DNA from: Kiritimatiellota bacterium B12222
GTDB lineage: Bacteria; Verrucomicrobiota; Kiritimatiellia; SS1-B-03-39; UBA6053
Reading direction: 5' to 3'
Length of the DNA: 64,000 bases
Assembly: GCA_029719485.1 (NCBI GenBank)
Contig: CP120722.1
Coordinates: 2,480,001 to 2,544,000, forward strand
Positions 27,093 to 34,979 of the stretch are shown here, piece after piece (within the stretch, counting starts at the first letter, position 1; every line of letters begins with the position of its first letter). The notes below the pieces were generated by a model that did not search any database, was not told where the DNA came from, and saw only the letters and a program-made list of their open reading frames with translations. Made by a program: the position numbers and the translations under genes.

Positions 27093-27772
27093 GAACCCTC
27101 TCTGGAGGGGGGAAGATTGATTCGATTCACCAAAAATAACAAAGCAAAAGCGATGGTGACTAATATGCCAGCTAAGGTATGCGCTTGTGGGTAGTTTAAA
27201 CTTTCCACATGATCATAAATGGCGATAGAGGCGATCCGCGTTTCTCCCTGTATATTGCCACCAATCATCAACACTACCCCGAATTCGCCTAAGGTATGCG
27301 CAAAGCCCATGACCGCTGCAGTGAAAATACCAGGACGTGCCATAGGTAAAACGATGGTCAGCAAACGATCTATTGGACCTGCTCGTAAGGTGGCCGCGGC
27401 TTCTAAAGGTAAAGGTCCAATGGCTGAAAAAGCATTTTGCAGGGGGAGTAAGACGAAAGGAAACGAATAAAAAATGGAGCCAATCACCAAACCTGTAAAA
27501 CGAAAAGTAGGTGGCGAACTGCCTAAGAAAATGAAAAGTTTACCCACGGGACCGTGGGGGCCCATAAGTAACAAGAGGTAAAAACCTAAGACCGTAGGGG
27601 GCAGTACCATGGGCAAAGAGCTGAGGGTTACCATCACCGTACGTATTTTGCCGGAGCCGCGGGAAAGCCACCAGGCCAAGGGCGTACAGATCAATAACAG
27701 TAATACCGTTACCCATGCCGCAAGTCTGAGGGTTAACCCTAAGGCTTCAAGGTCTGCTGGAGACAAGAGCAT
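27089..27772 (-). CDS. modB: Molybdate ABC transporter, permease
   Basis: Inner-membrane permease of 227 residues with five or more hydrophobic helices. It carries the molybdate-permease loop (EAAATLRAGPIDRLLTIVLPMARPGIFTAAVMGFAHTLGEFG, positions about 120-165), including the coupling-helix EAA/Gly pattern. It overlaps modA by 26 bases and modC by four, so the three subunits are translationally coupled. Confidence 0.94.
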   Translation of the reverse strand: MLLSPADLEALGLTLRLAAWVTVLLLLICTPLAWWLSRGSGKIRTVMVTLSSLPMVLPPTVLGFYLLLLMGPHGPVGKLFIFLGSSPPTFRFTGLVIGSIFYSFPFVLLPLQNAFSAIGPLPLEAAATLRAGPIDRLLTIVLPMARPGIFTAAVMGFAHTLGEFGVVLMIGGNIQGETRIASIAIYDHVESLNYPQAHTLAGILVTIAFALLFLVNRINLPPSREGS

Positions 27773-28514
27773 TCGTCTCCTCCTGAGGAAGTTCGTAGCC
27801 GTAGGCTCGAATCAAGGTTTGGGCTTTTTCGCTTTGTAGAAACACAATAAAGGCTTCGGCCGCAGGGGTGTGCTTGAGCACGACGGCCTGCTGATGAATG
27901 GGGGTGTACGTTTCCTGAGGAGGACGCCAGTAAGATCCTTGAATCTGTTGGCCTGGAATCTGAATTTGTGAGAGTGCGATGAATCCAAGTTCAGCCGCGC
28001 CGCTGTGGACGACCTGTGCCGTTTGGCCGATGTTTGCGCCCCGTACCAGTTTCGGTTGTAGCTCATCCCACAAGCTCAAGTTTTGTAACACTTCTTTAGC
28101 CGCCAACCCGTAGGGTGCCAGTTTGGGGTTGGCGATCGATAAATGGTTAAAGTCTCCCTTCGATAAGATTGCACCAGATGTATCCACAACTTCTGAATCA
28201 GGGCTCCATAAAACCAGCTGACCTGTCGCATAGGTGAAACGACGATGGGGAAGGCTAATCCCTTGTTCTTCCAAGAGTTGAGGACGTTTTGAATCGGCTG
28301 CAAAAAACAGATCGTAAGGGGCACCATTCAGGATTTGTGCATATAGCTTACCCGTAGATCCTGGTGAGATACCTACTTCATATGAACTGTTTAACTCAAA
28401 AAGATTCACCAGATCCCGCAGGGTGGAGGCGAAATTTGACGCGACTGCAATCTGAAGATCTTGGGCATGAAGCAGGCTCGAAATAAACAAACAGAGCAGG
28501 AGCAAACTTTTCAT
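27747..28514 (-). CDS. modA: Molybdate-binding periplasmic protein
   Basis: Solute-binding protein for molybdate; 255 residues. A signal peptide is at 1-17 (LLLLCLFISSLLHA). The mature N-terminus LQIAVASNFASTLRDLV and the motif SPGSTGKLYAQILNGAPYDLFFAADSKRP are hallmark ModA segments; the Ser and Thr residues in them bind the oxyanion. The start overlaps the preceding HEPN-like gene by four bases (ATGA). Confidence 0.94.
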   Translation of the reverse strand: MKSLLLLCLFISSLLHAQDLQIAVASNFASTLRDLVNLFELNSSYEVGISPGSTGKLYAQILNGAPYDLFFAADSKRPQLLEEQGISLPHRRFTYATGQLVLWSPDSEVVDTSGAILSKGDFNHLSIANPKLAPYGLAAKEVLQNLSLWDELQPKLVRGANIGQTAQVVHSGAAELGFIALSQIQIPGQQIQGSYWRPPQETYTPIHQQAVVLKHTPAAEAFIVFLQSEKAQTLIRAYGYELPQEETNALVSSRP

Positions 28515-28903
28515 TCAAGTTCTAGAGTTAAATGTGAATTTAAGGCGGATACCTGTTCAACCATATTCGCCATTTCATGGTCATTGGGAACGGTTCGGGT
28601 ATAGGTATCAAAGGCACAGATTTGTTGGAAATTATCCATGAGTCGAATGCCATGTCCCAAGTGTTGAGGGAGAGTGGTTTCTTTTTCCAAAGCATCCATT
28701 AGATCCCGAAGGGTATGTCCTTCGGGCAATTGATTGCGACGCATCAGAAATCCCATCACTAATTTTTCGATAGCCATGCCTGCGATATTATAACGAATTT
28801 CATTGGTGAAATATTTCACTTTTGATGCGCATAGTTTGGAATACGTTTGACCGTCTTGCCAAAAGATTTGCCATTCAGTTAACCCTGTAGGTGGTGAAAT
28901 CAT
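28511..28903 (-). CDS. Small helical protein of the nif operon, HEPN-like
   Basis: A 130-residue, mainly helical protein: NEIRYNIAGMAIEKLVMGFLMRRNQLPEGHTLRDLMDALE, then GIRLMDNFQQICAFDTYTRTVPND. This pattern resembles small HEPN-domain proteins, which have a four-helix bundle and often act in nucleotide transfer or RNA cleavage. The classical RNase motif RxxxxH is not obvious, so nuclease activity is doubtful. AGAGG ahead of ATG 28903 supports the start. It sits between nfu and modA with 9-base and 4-base junctions, so it is expressed with the cofactor genes. Function is unknown; a chaperone-like or regulatory role in nitrogenase maturation is conjecture. Confidence 0.55.
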   Translation of the reverse strand: MISPPTGLTEWQIFWQDGQTYSKLCASKVKYFTNEIRYNIAGMAIEKLVMGFLMRRNQLPEGHTLRDLMDALEKETTLPQHLGHGIRLMDNFQQICAFDTYTRTVPNDHEMANMVEQVSALNSHLTLELE

Positions 28904-28912
28904 GATGAACCT

Positions 28913-29191
28913 CTAAATGGAAATGACACGAATATCAGGATTCACAAAACTCTGTAAGGGTTCTTCTACCATGTACTGCAGAGTGATGGCGGCGGCGGCA
29001 CAGCCAGCACAAACACCATGTAGGCGAACGTATACGACCGTTCCGCTGACACGTTCAATGCTGAGATCGCCTCCTTCTGATTTCATGAAGGGACGGCTCC
29101 ATTCGTTAATGACATGTTCAATTTTTTCTCGTTCATCCATTTCCGTCATTTTTTTACGGAGTGGGCTTTCACTGATTATACTGGCATTCAT
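28913..29191 (-). CDS. NifU C-terminal-domain (Nfu-type) iron-sulfur scaffold
   Basis: A 92-residue Nfu-type protein matching the C-terminal domain of NifU, which carries a transient [4Fe-4S] cluster and hands it to target proteins. The motif GVCAGCAAAAITLQ contains the cluster-binding CxxC, and the upstream part (FMKSEGGDLSIERV) is typical. The frame is open to 29323, but ATG 29191 overlaps the nifV stop (ATGA), gives the family length and is the likely start. Full-length NifU and NifS are not encoded in this window, so cluster supply may depend on the general Isc/Suf system. Confidence 0.88.
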   Translation of the reverse strand: MNASIISESPLRKKMTEMDEREKIEHVINEWSRPFMKSEGGDLSIERVSGTVVYVRLHGVCAGCAAAAITLQYMVEEPLQSFVNPDIRVISI

Positions 29192-30237
29192 GCGTAGGTT
29201 CCTCGTCGGGTTAATGGATTCTGTAGGGTCGGGAAATCTTGGGGGTATAATTGCAAATGTCGGAGCATAGAAGGACTGCTGTGGGATCCGATGACGATTC
29301 TTTCTGAGGGTTGTCCTACACATTCGGGGAGGTAAGGTTGAAAACTCGTACGATCTTTTAAGAGGGCTTTAACATGAATGCCCGATTCATGACTGAATAT
29401 TCGCTCTCCGACCACCGGTTTATCTGGAGAAATACCTACTTTGGATGCGGCCGAAACTTGATGGGAGAGGGAAGCTAAAAATGCAGTACGTATCCCCGTG
29501 TTCATCTTTTCGGAAAGTTCAAGGGCCATCACCAGTTCGGCTAAGGGAACATTTCCTGCACGATCACCTAATCCATTCACCGTGACATCCACATAAGTCG
29601 CTCCCGATTGTATGGCAGTTAAGGCATTTGCGGTAGCCATTCCTAAATCATTGTGCCCATGAAATCCAAGCGGCATGAGGGGATGCGTTTTTCGAATGTC
29701 GAGGAATACTTCCCTGACTTGCGCAGGATTCCAAATCCCGACGGTATCGGCTAAGCGAATACGTTTCACCGCACTACGTTCGGCATATTGTATGAGGACT
29801 TTCAACCGATCGAGTGAACAACGTGAGGCATCCATCAGACCACAAGATACATATGAGAATCGTGATGCGGCATGGGTGAACACATTTGTGGCTTGCTCAC
29901 ATAGCCATGTGAAATCTACCCCCATACTTGAGAGGAGGCGATCAGAAGCGGGTAGGGCGATGTGTACATTTTTCACACCACATTTTTCTGCAGCGTGCAA
30001 ATCTTCTATACGAGCCCGACACCACACACTGATGTTTGCATGCAGATGGAGGGCCATAATCGATTGAATATCTTTTTGCACGGTCTCACCCATGATAGGC
30101 GTACCGGCTTCGATTTCAGAAATCCCTATTTCATCAAGACGCTGGGCGATATCCAGTTTTTGCTTGCGAGAAAAACAAACACCTGGGGTCTGTTCTCCGT
30201 CGCGCAAGGTTGAATCGATGAAGTGTGGTTTGTTCAT
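29188..30237 (-). CDS. nifV: Homocitrate synthase
   Basis: Condenses acetyl-CoA and 2-oxoglutarate to homocitrate, the organic ligand of FeMo-co; 349 residues. The DRE-TIM signature FIDSTLRDGEQTPGV starts the protein. The metal-binding HGHNDLGMATANAL and the DVTVNGLGDRAGNVPL segment are intact, as is GERIFSHESGIHVKALLKD. It follows the 2Fe-2S ferredoxin gene by five bases and overlaps nfu. Confidence 0.95.
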   Translation of the reverse strand: MNKPHFIDSTLRDGEQTPGVCFSRKQKLDIAQRLDEIGISEIEAGTPIMGETVQKDIQSIMALHLHANISVWCRARIEDLHAAEKCGVKNVHIALPASDRLLSSMGVDFTWLCEQATNVFTHAASRFSYVSCGLMDASRCSLDRLKVLIQYAERSAVKRIRLADTVGIWNPAQVREVFLDIRKTHPLMPLGFHGHNDLGMATANALTAIQSGATYVDVTVNGLGDRAGNVPLAELVMALELSEKMNTGIRTAFLASLSHQVSAASKVGISPDKPVVGERIFSHESGIHVKALLKDRTSFQPYLPECVGQPSERIVIGSHSSPSMLRHLQLYPQDFPTLQNPLTRRGTYA

Positions 30238-30242
30238 CTCGC

Positions 30243-30563
30243 TTAAGCGGGGACCGCTTCCTCCACATCGTAGATCAGCCCTTCACAAGGTTCACCAGCT
30301 TCAATGGCGTCGAGAATATCGTCTATTTTTTCTTCATCTACATCTCCGTACCACCACGCATGGGGATAAACGACCAAGATAGGGCCTTTTTCACAGAGTT
30401 TGAGGCACCCCGTACTGGTTACCAGAGTATCCATGCCTCGATCAACTGATTCTTCTTCGATGTATTGCAACAGTCCATCTCCTTTACGGAAACATGTGCC
30501 TTTGGGTTCACCCGTCTGACGAAAACTGTTGCAGAGAATAATATGTACGCTGGGTTTGCTCAT
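30243..30563 (-). CDS. Thioredoxin-like [2Fe-2S] ferredoxin of the nif operon
   Basis: A 106-residue ferredoxin of the Clostridium/Azotobacter FeSII type. Cluster cysteines Cys11, Cys24, Cys53 and Cys57 follow the pattern of that family (C-x12-C, then STGCLKLCEKGP). Proteins of this type accompany many nif clusters; FeSII in Azotobacter protects nitrogenase from oxygen, while others may donate electrons for FeMo-co assembly. It sits directly before nifV. A gap of 119 bases separates it from nifB upstream, with no clear promoter in it. Confidence 0.9.
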   Translation of the reverse strand: MSKPSVHIILCNSFRQTGEPKGTCFRKGDGLLQYIEEESVDRGMDTLVTSTGCLKLCEKGPILVVYPHAWWYGDVDEEKIDDILDAIEAGEPCEGLIYDVEEAVPA

Positions 30564-30682
30564 GATAATATATGGGTTTATGGGTTTAAGCCTAATGATT
30601 TTTGAACGTTGAGATGGAGGATGTGAGAGTTGATACCTGAGATCTGCGATTTAAACTTATTCATTTGTAATGATGAAGATTC

Positions 30683-31939
30683 TCAACCACAGCCCGTACC
30701 TGTGCCTGCACAAGCGGTGCCACATTTGAATTTTCTCACCGGGGATTTGATGGGATTGCCACTGTGAATATCCAACAAGGCATCTTCAATAATGCCTTCC
30801 ATGATGGTGACCCGTAGTCCTTCTTTGACAATGACTTCCATGGGTTGGGGGCCTATTCCTGAGACCAACAGGGTGGCACAGTCGTGAAGTAAATGGGCTA
30901 AATCTACCCAACGTTGTTTGCCTGTTCCAGGGGCAGGGGCTATGCGTTGCTCGATCAGCTTGCCATCTTCTGGATTATAAATCCACAGGAGTTTAGATTC
31001 ACCCAAATGCTGATTGACCAAAACGCCTTCGTGGGTGGCCACAGCGACGTAGGGGCGTACTTCATCGGGACGCAATGGTTTTTTTGAAGCTTCTTCCAAT
31101 AGTCGTGTGCATTCCGGCGTGTTAGGTGTGCCGAGTAGTCCCACCGCATCTGCACGACAACGTGCACAGTGACGCATCTGCAGGATTTCACTTTCACAGG
31201 CGTCGCGGGTGTTTAAAAGATCGGTAGGGTTGGGGATGGGGACCCGTGCAAAGGGGGTGTTTTTTACCGGAAGGAGAGGGATGATATTCTGGATGTCCGC
31301 CCCCAATTCTTTGGTGACCCGTGCGATTTCCGGCAAATGTTCATGGTTAATATCCTGCATGAAAATACTATTAATTTTCACCGTGATTCCTTCTTTTTTG
31401 AGTAGACGAATGGCATCCATCTGACGTTCTAACAACAAAGCCGCCCCAGCTTCGCCATGATATACTTTCTTGTTGTAACGAATCCAGCTGTAGATGCCTG
31501 CACCAATGCGGGGGTCGACCGCATTCACGGTGATGGTTACGTGACTGACTTCATAGCGGGCGAGATCCTTGACCACATCGGGAACCCCGAGTCCATTTGA
31601 AGAAAGGCAGAGGATGATCTCAGGATACTTATTTCGGATCAAACGAATGGTCTCCATGGTTTCCTCGACATTTGCAAATGGATCACCGGGCCCGGCAATT
31701 CCCACCACCGTAATTCGAGGATCATTGTCTAAAATATTATCCAAATAATCTAAGGCTTGGTGGGGTGAGAGTACCGCGCTGCAAACCCCAGGACGACTTT
31801 CGTTGGTGCAATCGTATTTACGGTCACAGAAGTTACACTGTACATTGCATCGTGGTGCAACAGGAAGGTGTACGCGACCATACTGTCCTTTGGCTTCTTT
31901 ATTAAAACAGGGGTGTTTTTCGGTGTTGAGTGTAATCAT
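30683..31939 (-). CDS. nifB: FeMo-cofactor biosynthesis radical SAM protein NifB
   Basis: Builds NifB-co, the 8Fe-9S-C precursor of FeMo-co; 418 residues. The N-terminal signature HPCFN is followed by the radical SAM motif CNVQCNFC (Cys31, Cys35, Cys38), RKYDCTNESRPGV and VVGIAGPGDPF. From about residue 290 a NifX-like domain follows (VAVATHEGVLVNQHLGESKLLWIY), and the protein ends in a Cys-rich tail GTACAGTGTGCG. The SAM plus NifX-like fusion is common in bacteria. It belongs to the nifE operon, 44 bases downstream of nifN. Confidence 0.96.
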   Translation of the reverse strand: MITLNTEKHPCFNKEAKGQYGRVHLPVAPRCNVQCNFCDRKYDCTNESRPGVCSAVLSPHQALDYLDNILDNDPRITVVGIAGPGDPFANVEETMETIRLIRNKYPEIILCLSSNGLGVPDVVKDLARYEVSHVTITVNAVDPRIGAGIYSWIRYNKKVYHGEAGAALLLERQMDAIRLLKKEGITVKINSIFMQDINHEHLPEIARVTKELGADIQNIIPLLPVKNTPFARVPIPNPTDLLNTRDACESEILQMRHCARCRADAVGLLGTPNTPECTRLLEEASKKPLRPDEVRPYVAVATHEGVLVNQHLGESKLLWIYNPEDGKLIEQRIAPAPGTGKQRWVDLAHLLHDCATLLVSGIGPQPMEVIVKEGLRVTIMEGIIEDALLDIHSGNPIKSPVRKFKCGTACAGTGTGCG

Positions 31940-31983
31940 GTCAGTTGCCGTAGGTTGAGGTGTTGGATTTTAAAAAGTGAGGT

Positions 31984-33357
31984 TTAAATATAGGTCCAGC
32001 CTACATCTGATTCGGATTGGCGATGGGTGATGATGGTGTTGATGAGCTCGTCGAGCAAACGTTGTGCGCCTGCATAACCGAAGTGAAGTAAGCGCTGTCC
32101 GCCAAAGCGGTCATGGATGGGGAAACCCGTTCTTAGCAATGGAAGATTTTTGCGGCGGGCCAAGGTATAGCCTTTGGAATTTCCCACCAAAAGTCGTGGA
32201 TAAAGACGGTCGACAGCTGATTCAATATCTCTGAAATCACTTCCGTTAAGAATTTCGGGAGAGCTGTCACCTTGCATATTTTGGTGTACAGCCTCTTCAA
32301 ACCCTTTGGTTTTTCCTCCAGTGGCCACCAGTTGAATATCCAACCCCAAGCTGGATATAAAAGAGCAAAGTCCTAACACGTGGTCGGCTTCTCCAAATAG
32401 TGCCACCGGTACTTTGCTGAGGTATTTATGACCATCTACAATGGCGTCGATCAAACGTCCTCTCTGCTCTTCATATGATAGAGGAATTTTTATGCCTGAA
32501 AGGCTTGAGAGAAGGTCCAACCAGTCATCTGTAGCGGAGATCCCGATAGGTGCGGGCAGTCGATGACGGGTTACGCCAAATGTATCCTGGAGATACGCAC
32601 CCGCCAACTGTTTGTCTGCTACCACATGGGTGAAATCGATGGCGGCTTTAACACCTCCGAAAAGGGTCATTTCTGAAAGAGGGGTGCCTCCAGGAGACAT
32701 ACGATGATAACTTTCCCATGCGGGACCATCCATAGTGTCTGAATAGTCAGGAGCTAAAATTCCGTGTAACTCGAAGGCTTTGATATCTTGCTTGAGACTA
32801 CGGATATCTTCGGTTGAGATCATGCCCGGAAATAGTGCCAAACGATTGTTTACAGGACTCCGAGTGGCAAATGTTTTTACGACTGCCCGAGTGGCTTCAT
32901 GAAATCCATCAATATGACTGCCGGTATAACTGGGGGTAGAAACATGGATTAATTTGGGCTGATTTTCAGTTTCGGAAACGTCCTTATCGATCTGACGTAG
33001 AAAAGAAGGTACATCGTCTCCAATGGTTTCGGAAAGGCAGGTGGTGGCGACGCCGATGATTTTGGGATGATACTGTTGGGTTAAATTTCCAATACCTCTG
33101 CGAAAATTTCGTTCACCTCCAAAGATTGCAGAATCTTCACTGAAACTGGATGAGGCGATGTCGATAGGTTCACGAAAGTGGCTGATGAGGTAACGACGAA
33201 TATAGGTGGCGCAGCCTTGAGATCCATGCAGAAAGGGGACGGCCCCTTCGATACCTTTAAAGGCCAAACACGCACCGAGGGGGGTGCACTGACGGCAAGC
33301 ATTGCAACTAGAGGCATAGCTGGGCGCTTTAGGTTTGTTGAGGGCGGTTGATTTCAT
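31984..33357 (-). CDS. nifN: Nitrogenase cofactor scaffold subunit NifN
   Basis: Beta-type subunit of the NifEN scaffold on which FeMo-co is completed; 457 residues. NifK-like signatures are CTPLGACLAFKGIEGAVPFLHGSQGCATYIRR near the N-terminus, SSSFSEDSAIFGG, and VATTCLSETIGDDVP. It overlaps nifE by four bases (ATGA-type junction). Being separate from nifB, it is a plain NifN rather than a NifN-B fusion. Confidence 0.93.
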   Translation of the reverse strand: MKSTALNKPKAPSYASSCNACRQCTPLGACLAFKGIEGAVPFLHGSQGCATYIRRYLISHFREPIDIASSSFSEDSAIFGGERNFRRGIGNLTQQYHPKIIGVATTCLSETIGDDVPSFLRQIDKDVSETENQPKLIHVSTPSYTGSHIDGFHEATRAVVKTFATRSPVNNRLALFPGMISTEDIRSLKQDIKAFELHGILAPDYSDTMDGPAWESYHRMSPGGTPLSEMTLFGGVKAAIDFTHVVADKQLAGAYLQDTFGVTRHRLPAPIGISATDDWLDLLSSLSGIKIPLSYEEQRGRLIDAIVDGHKYLSKVPVALFGEADHVLGLCSFISSLGLDIQLVATGGKTKGFEEAVHQNMQGDSSPEILNGSDFRDIESAVDRLYPRLLVGNSKGYTLARRKNLPLLRTGFPIHDRFGGQRLLHFGYAGAQRLLDELINTIITHRQSESDVGWTYI

Positions 33358-34748
33358 ATCGTGGGCTCAGTTTTGCGGCGACGAGGCACCAGATTCCAAA
33401 TCGGAGAATTAACAGACGCGTCAACTTCTTTGGCAAAATTCAAGAGCCCGACAAATCCGGCCAAAGCGATTTTACGTTCGTGATTATGATCACAAAAGGC
33501 CACGCCTAACTTGTAGGCAATGGGACGTTCTTTGACGCCGCCTATAAACAAATCGACATCCTTTTCCTGCATGTATTTTGCGAGTTCTAAAGGGTTTGTA
33601 TCGTCCAAAAGTACGGTGCCTGGTTCGCAGAGCTCGGCCAGCTCCTGATAATCGGCTTTGTTGCCCGTTTGTGATCCGGCAATCACAGTTTTCATGCCCA
33701 GCAACCGAAGGGAGCGTACTAAACTAAAGGCTTTAAAAGCTCCTCCTGTATAAACCGCCGCCCGTTTCCCTTTTAGTTTTTCGCGGAGTTCCCGTAGGTG
33801 AGGCATCACGACCGCGACTTCTTCTTGAATCAAAGTGGCTGCTTTTGCATTGAGCGAGGCGTCTTCAAAATGTTCAGCCACATCGTAGAGGGCGCGTGAC
33901 ATGTCCTCAATGCCAAAATAGGAGACCCGTATAAAGGGGATACCATATTTTTCTTCCATGGCTTTGGCCAAATGAATCATCGATCCACTGCACTGAACCA
34001 CATTGAGTGAAGCCCCGTGGCAACGTTGTATATCCGCTACTCGTCCATCACCGGTGACCGTGGCAATCACGTCGATTCCCATGCGACGGTAGTATTCTTT
34101 GATCATCCAAATTTCACCCGCGAGGTTAAAGTCACCCAAAATATTGATGCTTAAATGGGGGATGCCGGTGGTGTCTCCGTTCCCAACGAGACGCATGAGC
34201 GCATTACAGGCAGCTGAATATCCATCTTTTTTGGACCCTTTAAATCCTTCGGAATGTACGGGTATCACCGGAATACCTGTTTCAGCACTTACACTGCGAC
34301 AAACCGCTTCCACATCATCTCCAATGATGCCCACGATGCAGGTGGAATAAATAAAAGCCGCATTGGGTTTATGAAGGTCGATGAGTTCTAACAAAGCGGC
34401 TTTAAGTTTATTCTCTCCACCGTAAATGACATCACGTTCGCGAAGGTCGGTAGAAAAACTAAGCCGATGAAGTTCTGGACCTGAGGAAAGAGAACCTCGA
34501 ATGTCCCAGGTGTAGGCGGCGCAGCCTATGGGGCCATGCACAATATGCACTGCGTCAGCCACCGGATAGAGTACAACCCGTGACCCACAAAATACACAGG
34601 CACGCTGGCTGACGGCTCCAGCTAAACTTGCCAATCCACAACGCATGTCTACCGGAGCTTCTCCGGTTTCGTGGACCGATCCTCTACGGTCTTCTAGTAA
34701 CGAGATATCACTAGAGTTTGAGTTGGGAATTGGAGGTGTGGTTGTCAT
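33354..34748 (-). CDS. nifE: Nitrogenase cofactor scaffold subunit NifE
   Basis: Alpha-type subunit of NifEN; up to 464 residues. Conserved segments include RACVFCGSR (Cys51), HIVHGPIGCAAYTWDIRG (Cys76), YSTCIVGIIGDDV (Cys137) and the C-terminal AGFVGLLNFAKEVD. The start is uncertain. ATG 34748 gives the longest frame, but a sigma-54 promoter at 34761-34776 predicts a transcript start at about 34750, leaving only two leader bases. ATG 34646 (residue 35, just before Cys37) would give 430 residues and a leader of about 100 bases. It heads the ten-gene nifE-to-modC operon. Confidence 0.93.
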   Translation of the reverse strand: MTTTPPIPNSNSSDISLLEDRRGSVHETGEAPVDMRCGLASLAGAVSQRACVFCGSRVVLYPVADAVHIVHGPIGCAAYTWDIRGSLSSGPELHRLSFSTDLRERDVIYGGENKLKAALLELIDLHKPNAAFIYSTCIVGIIGDDVEAVCRSVSAETGIPVIPVHSEGFKGSKKDGYSAACNALMRLVGNGDTTGIPHLSINILGDFNLAGEIWMIKEYYRRMGIDVIATVTGDGRVADIQRCHGASLNVVQCSGSMIHLAKAMEEKYGIPFIRVSYFGIEDMSRALYDVAEHFEDASLNAKAATLIQEEVAVVMPHLRELREKLKGKRAAVYTGGAFKAFSLVRSLRLLGMKTVIAGSQTGNKADYQELAELCEPGTVLLDDTNPLELAKYMQEKDVDLFIGGVKERPIAYKLGVAFCDHNHERKIALAGFVGLLNFAKEVDASVNSPIWNLVPRRRKTEPTI

Positions 34749-34760
34749 GCCAATGAATTT

Positions 34761-34776
34761 AGCAAATGGGATGCCA
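34761..34776 (-). promoter_or_regulatory. Sigma-54 promoter of the nifE operon
   Basis: Minus-strand sequence TGGCATCCCATTTGCT matches TGGCAC-N5-TTGCW, with GG and GC exactly 12 bases apart. The predicted start of transcription is near 34750. A CTGACA-type dyad lies about 120 bases upstream (34864-34879). Confidence 0.8.
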
Positions 34777-34863
34777 AGTATATTTTCCAGACCTGAAAAG
34801 CTTATAAATATAGGCTATTTGGCTGTAAAAGATGGGGGTGTTGGAAAAGGGGTCGAAAAAAAT

Positions 34864-34879
34864 CTGACAATTTTGACCG
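34864..34879 (-). promoter_or_regulatory. Candidate activator site (16-bp dyad) upstream of nifE
   Basis: Plus-strand CTGACAATTTTGACCG, related to the palindrome CTGACAATATTGTCAG seen at three other nif promoters. The centre is about 121 bases upstream of the predicted nifE transcript start. One half (CTGACAAT) is perfect. Confidence 0.6.
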
Positions 34880-34927
34880 ATATCCCATAGGGGTGAAATA
34901 ATTGTCTATTTGAAAGACTGTTGTGTG

Positions 34928-34958
34928 CAAAAAAAGGCACCCGCTTGCACGGGTGCCT
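34928..34958 (-). terminator. Strong rho-independent terminator after nifK
   Basis: AGGCACCC (34935-34942) and GGGTGCCT (34951-34958) form a perfect eight-pair stem with an eight-base loop. On the minus strand it is followed by TTTTT, then TTG. It ends nifHDK transcription 22 bases after the nifK stop and separates it from nifE. Confidence 0.9.
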
Positions 34959-34979
34959 CTGTCGGAAACAGATGGTGGG

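Noticed and set aside
28511-28903. HEPN-like protein as a toxin of a toxin-antitoxin pair
   Set aside because: No MNT/nucleotidyltransferase antitoxin partner is adjacent and no clear RNase motif is visible; it is embedded in a biosynthetic operon.
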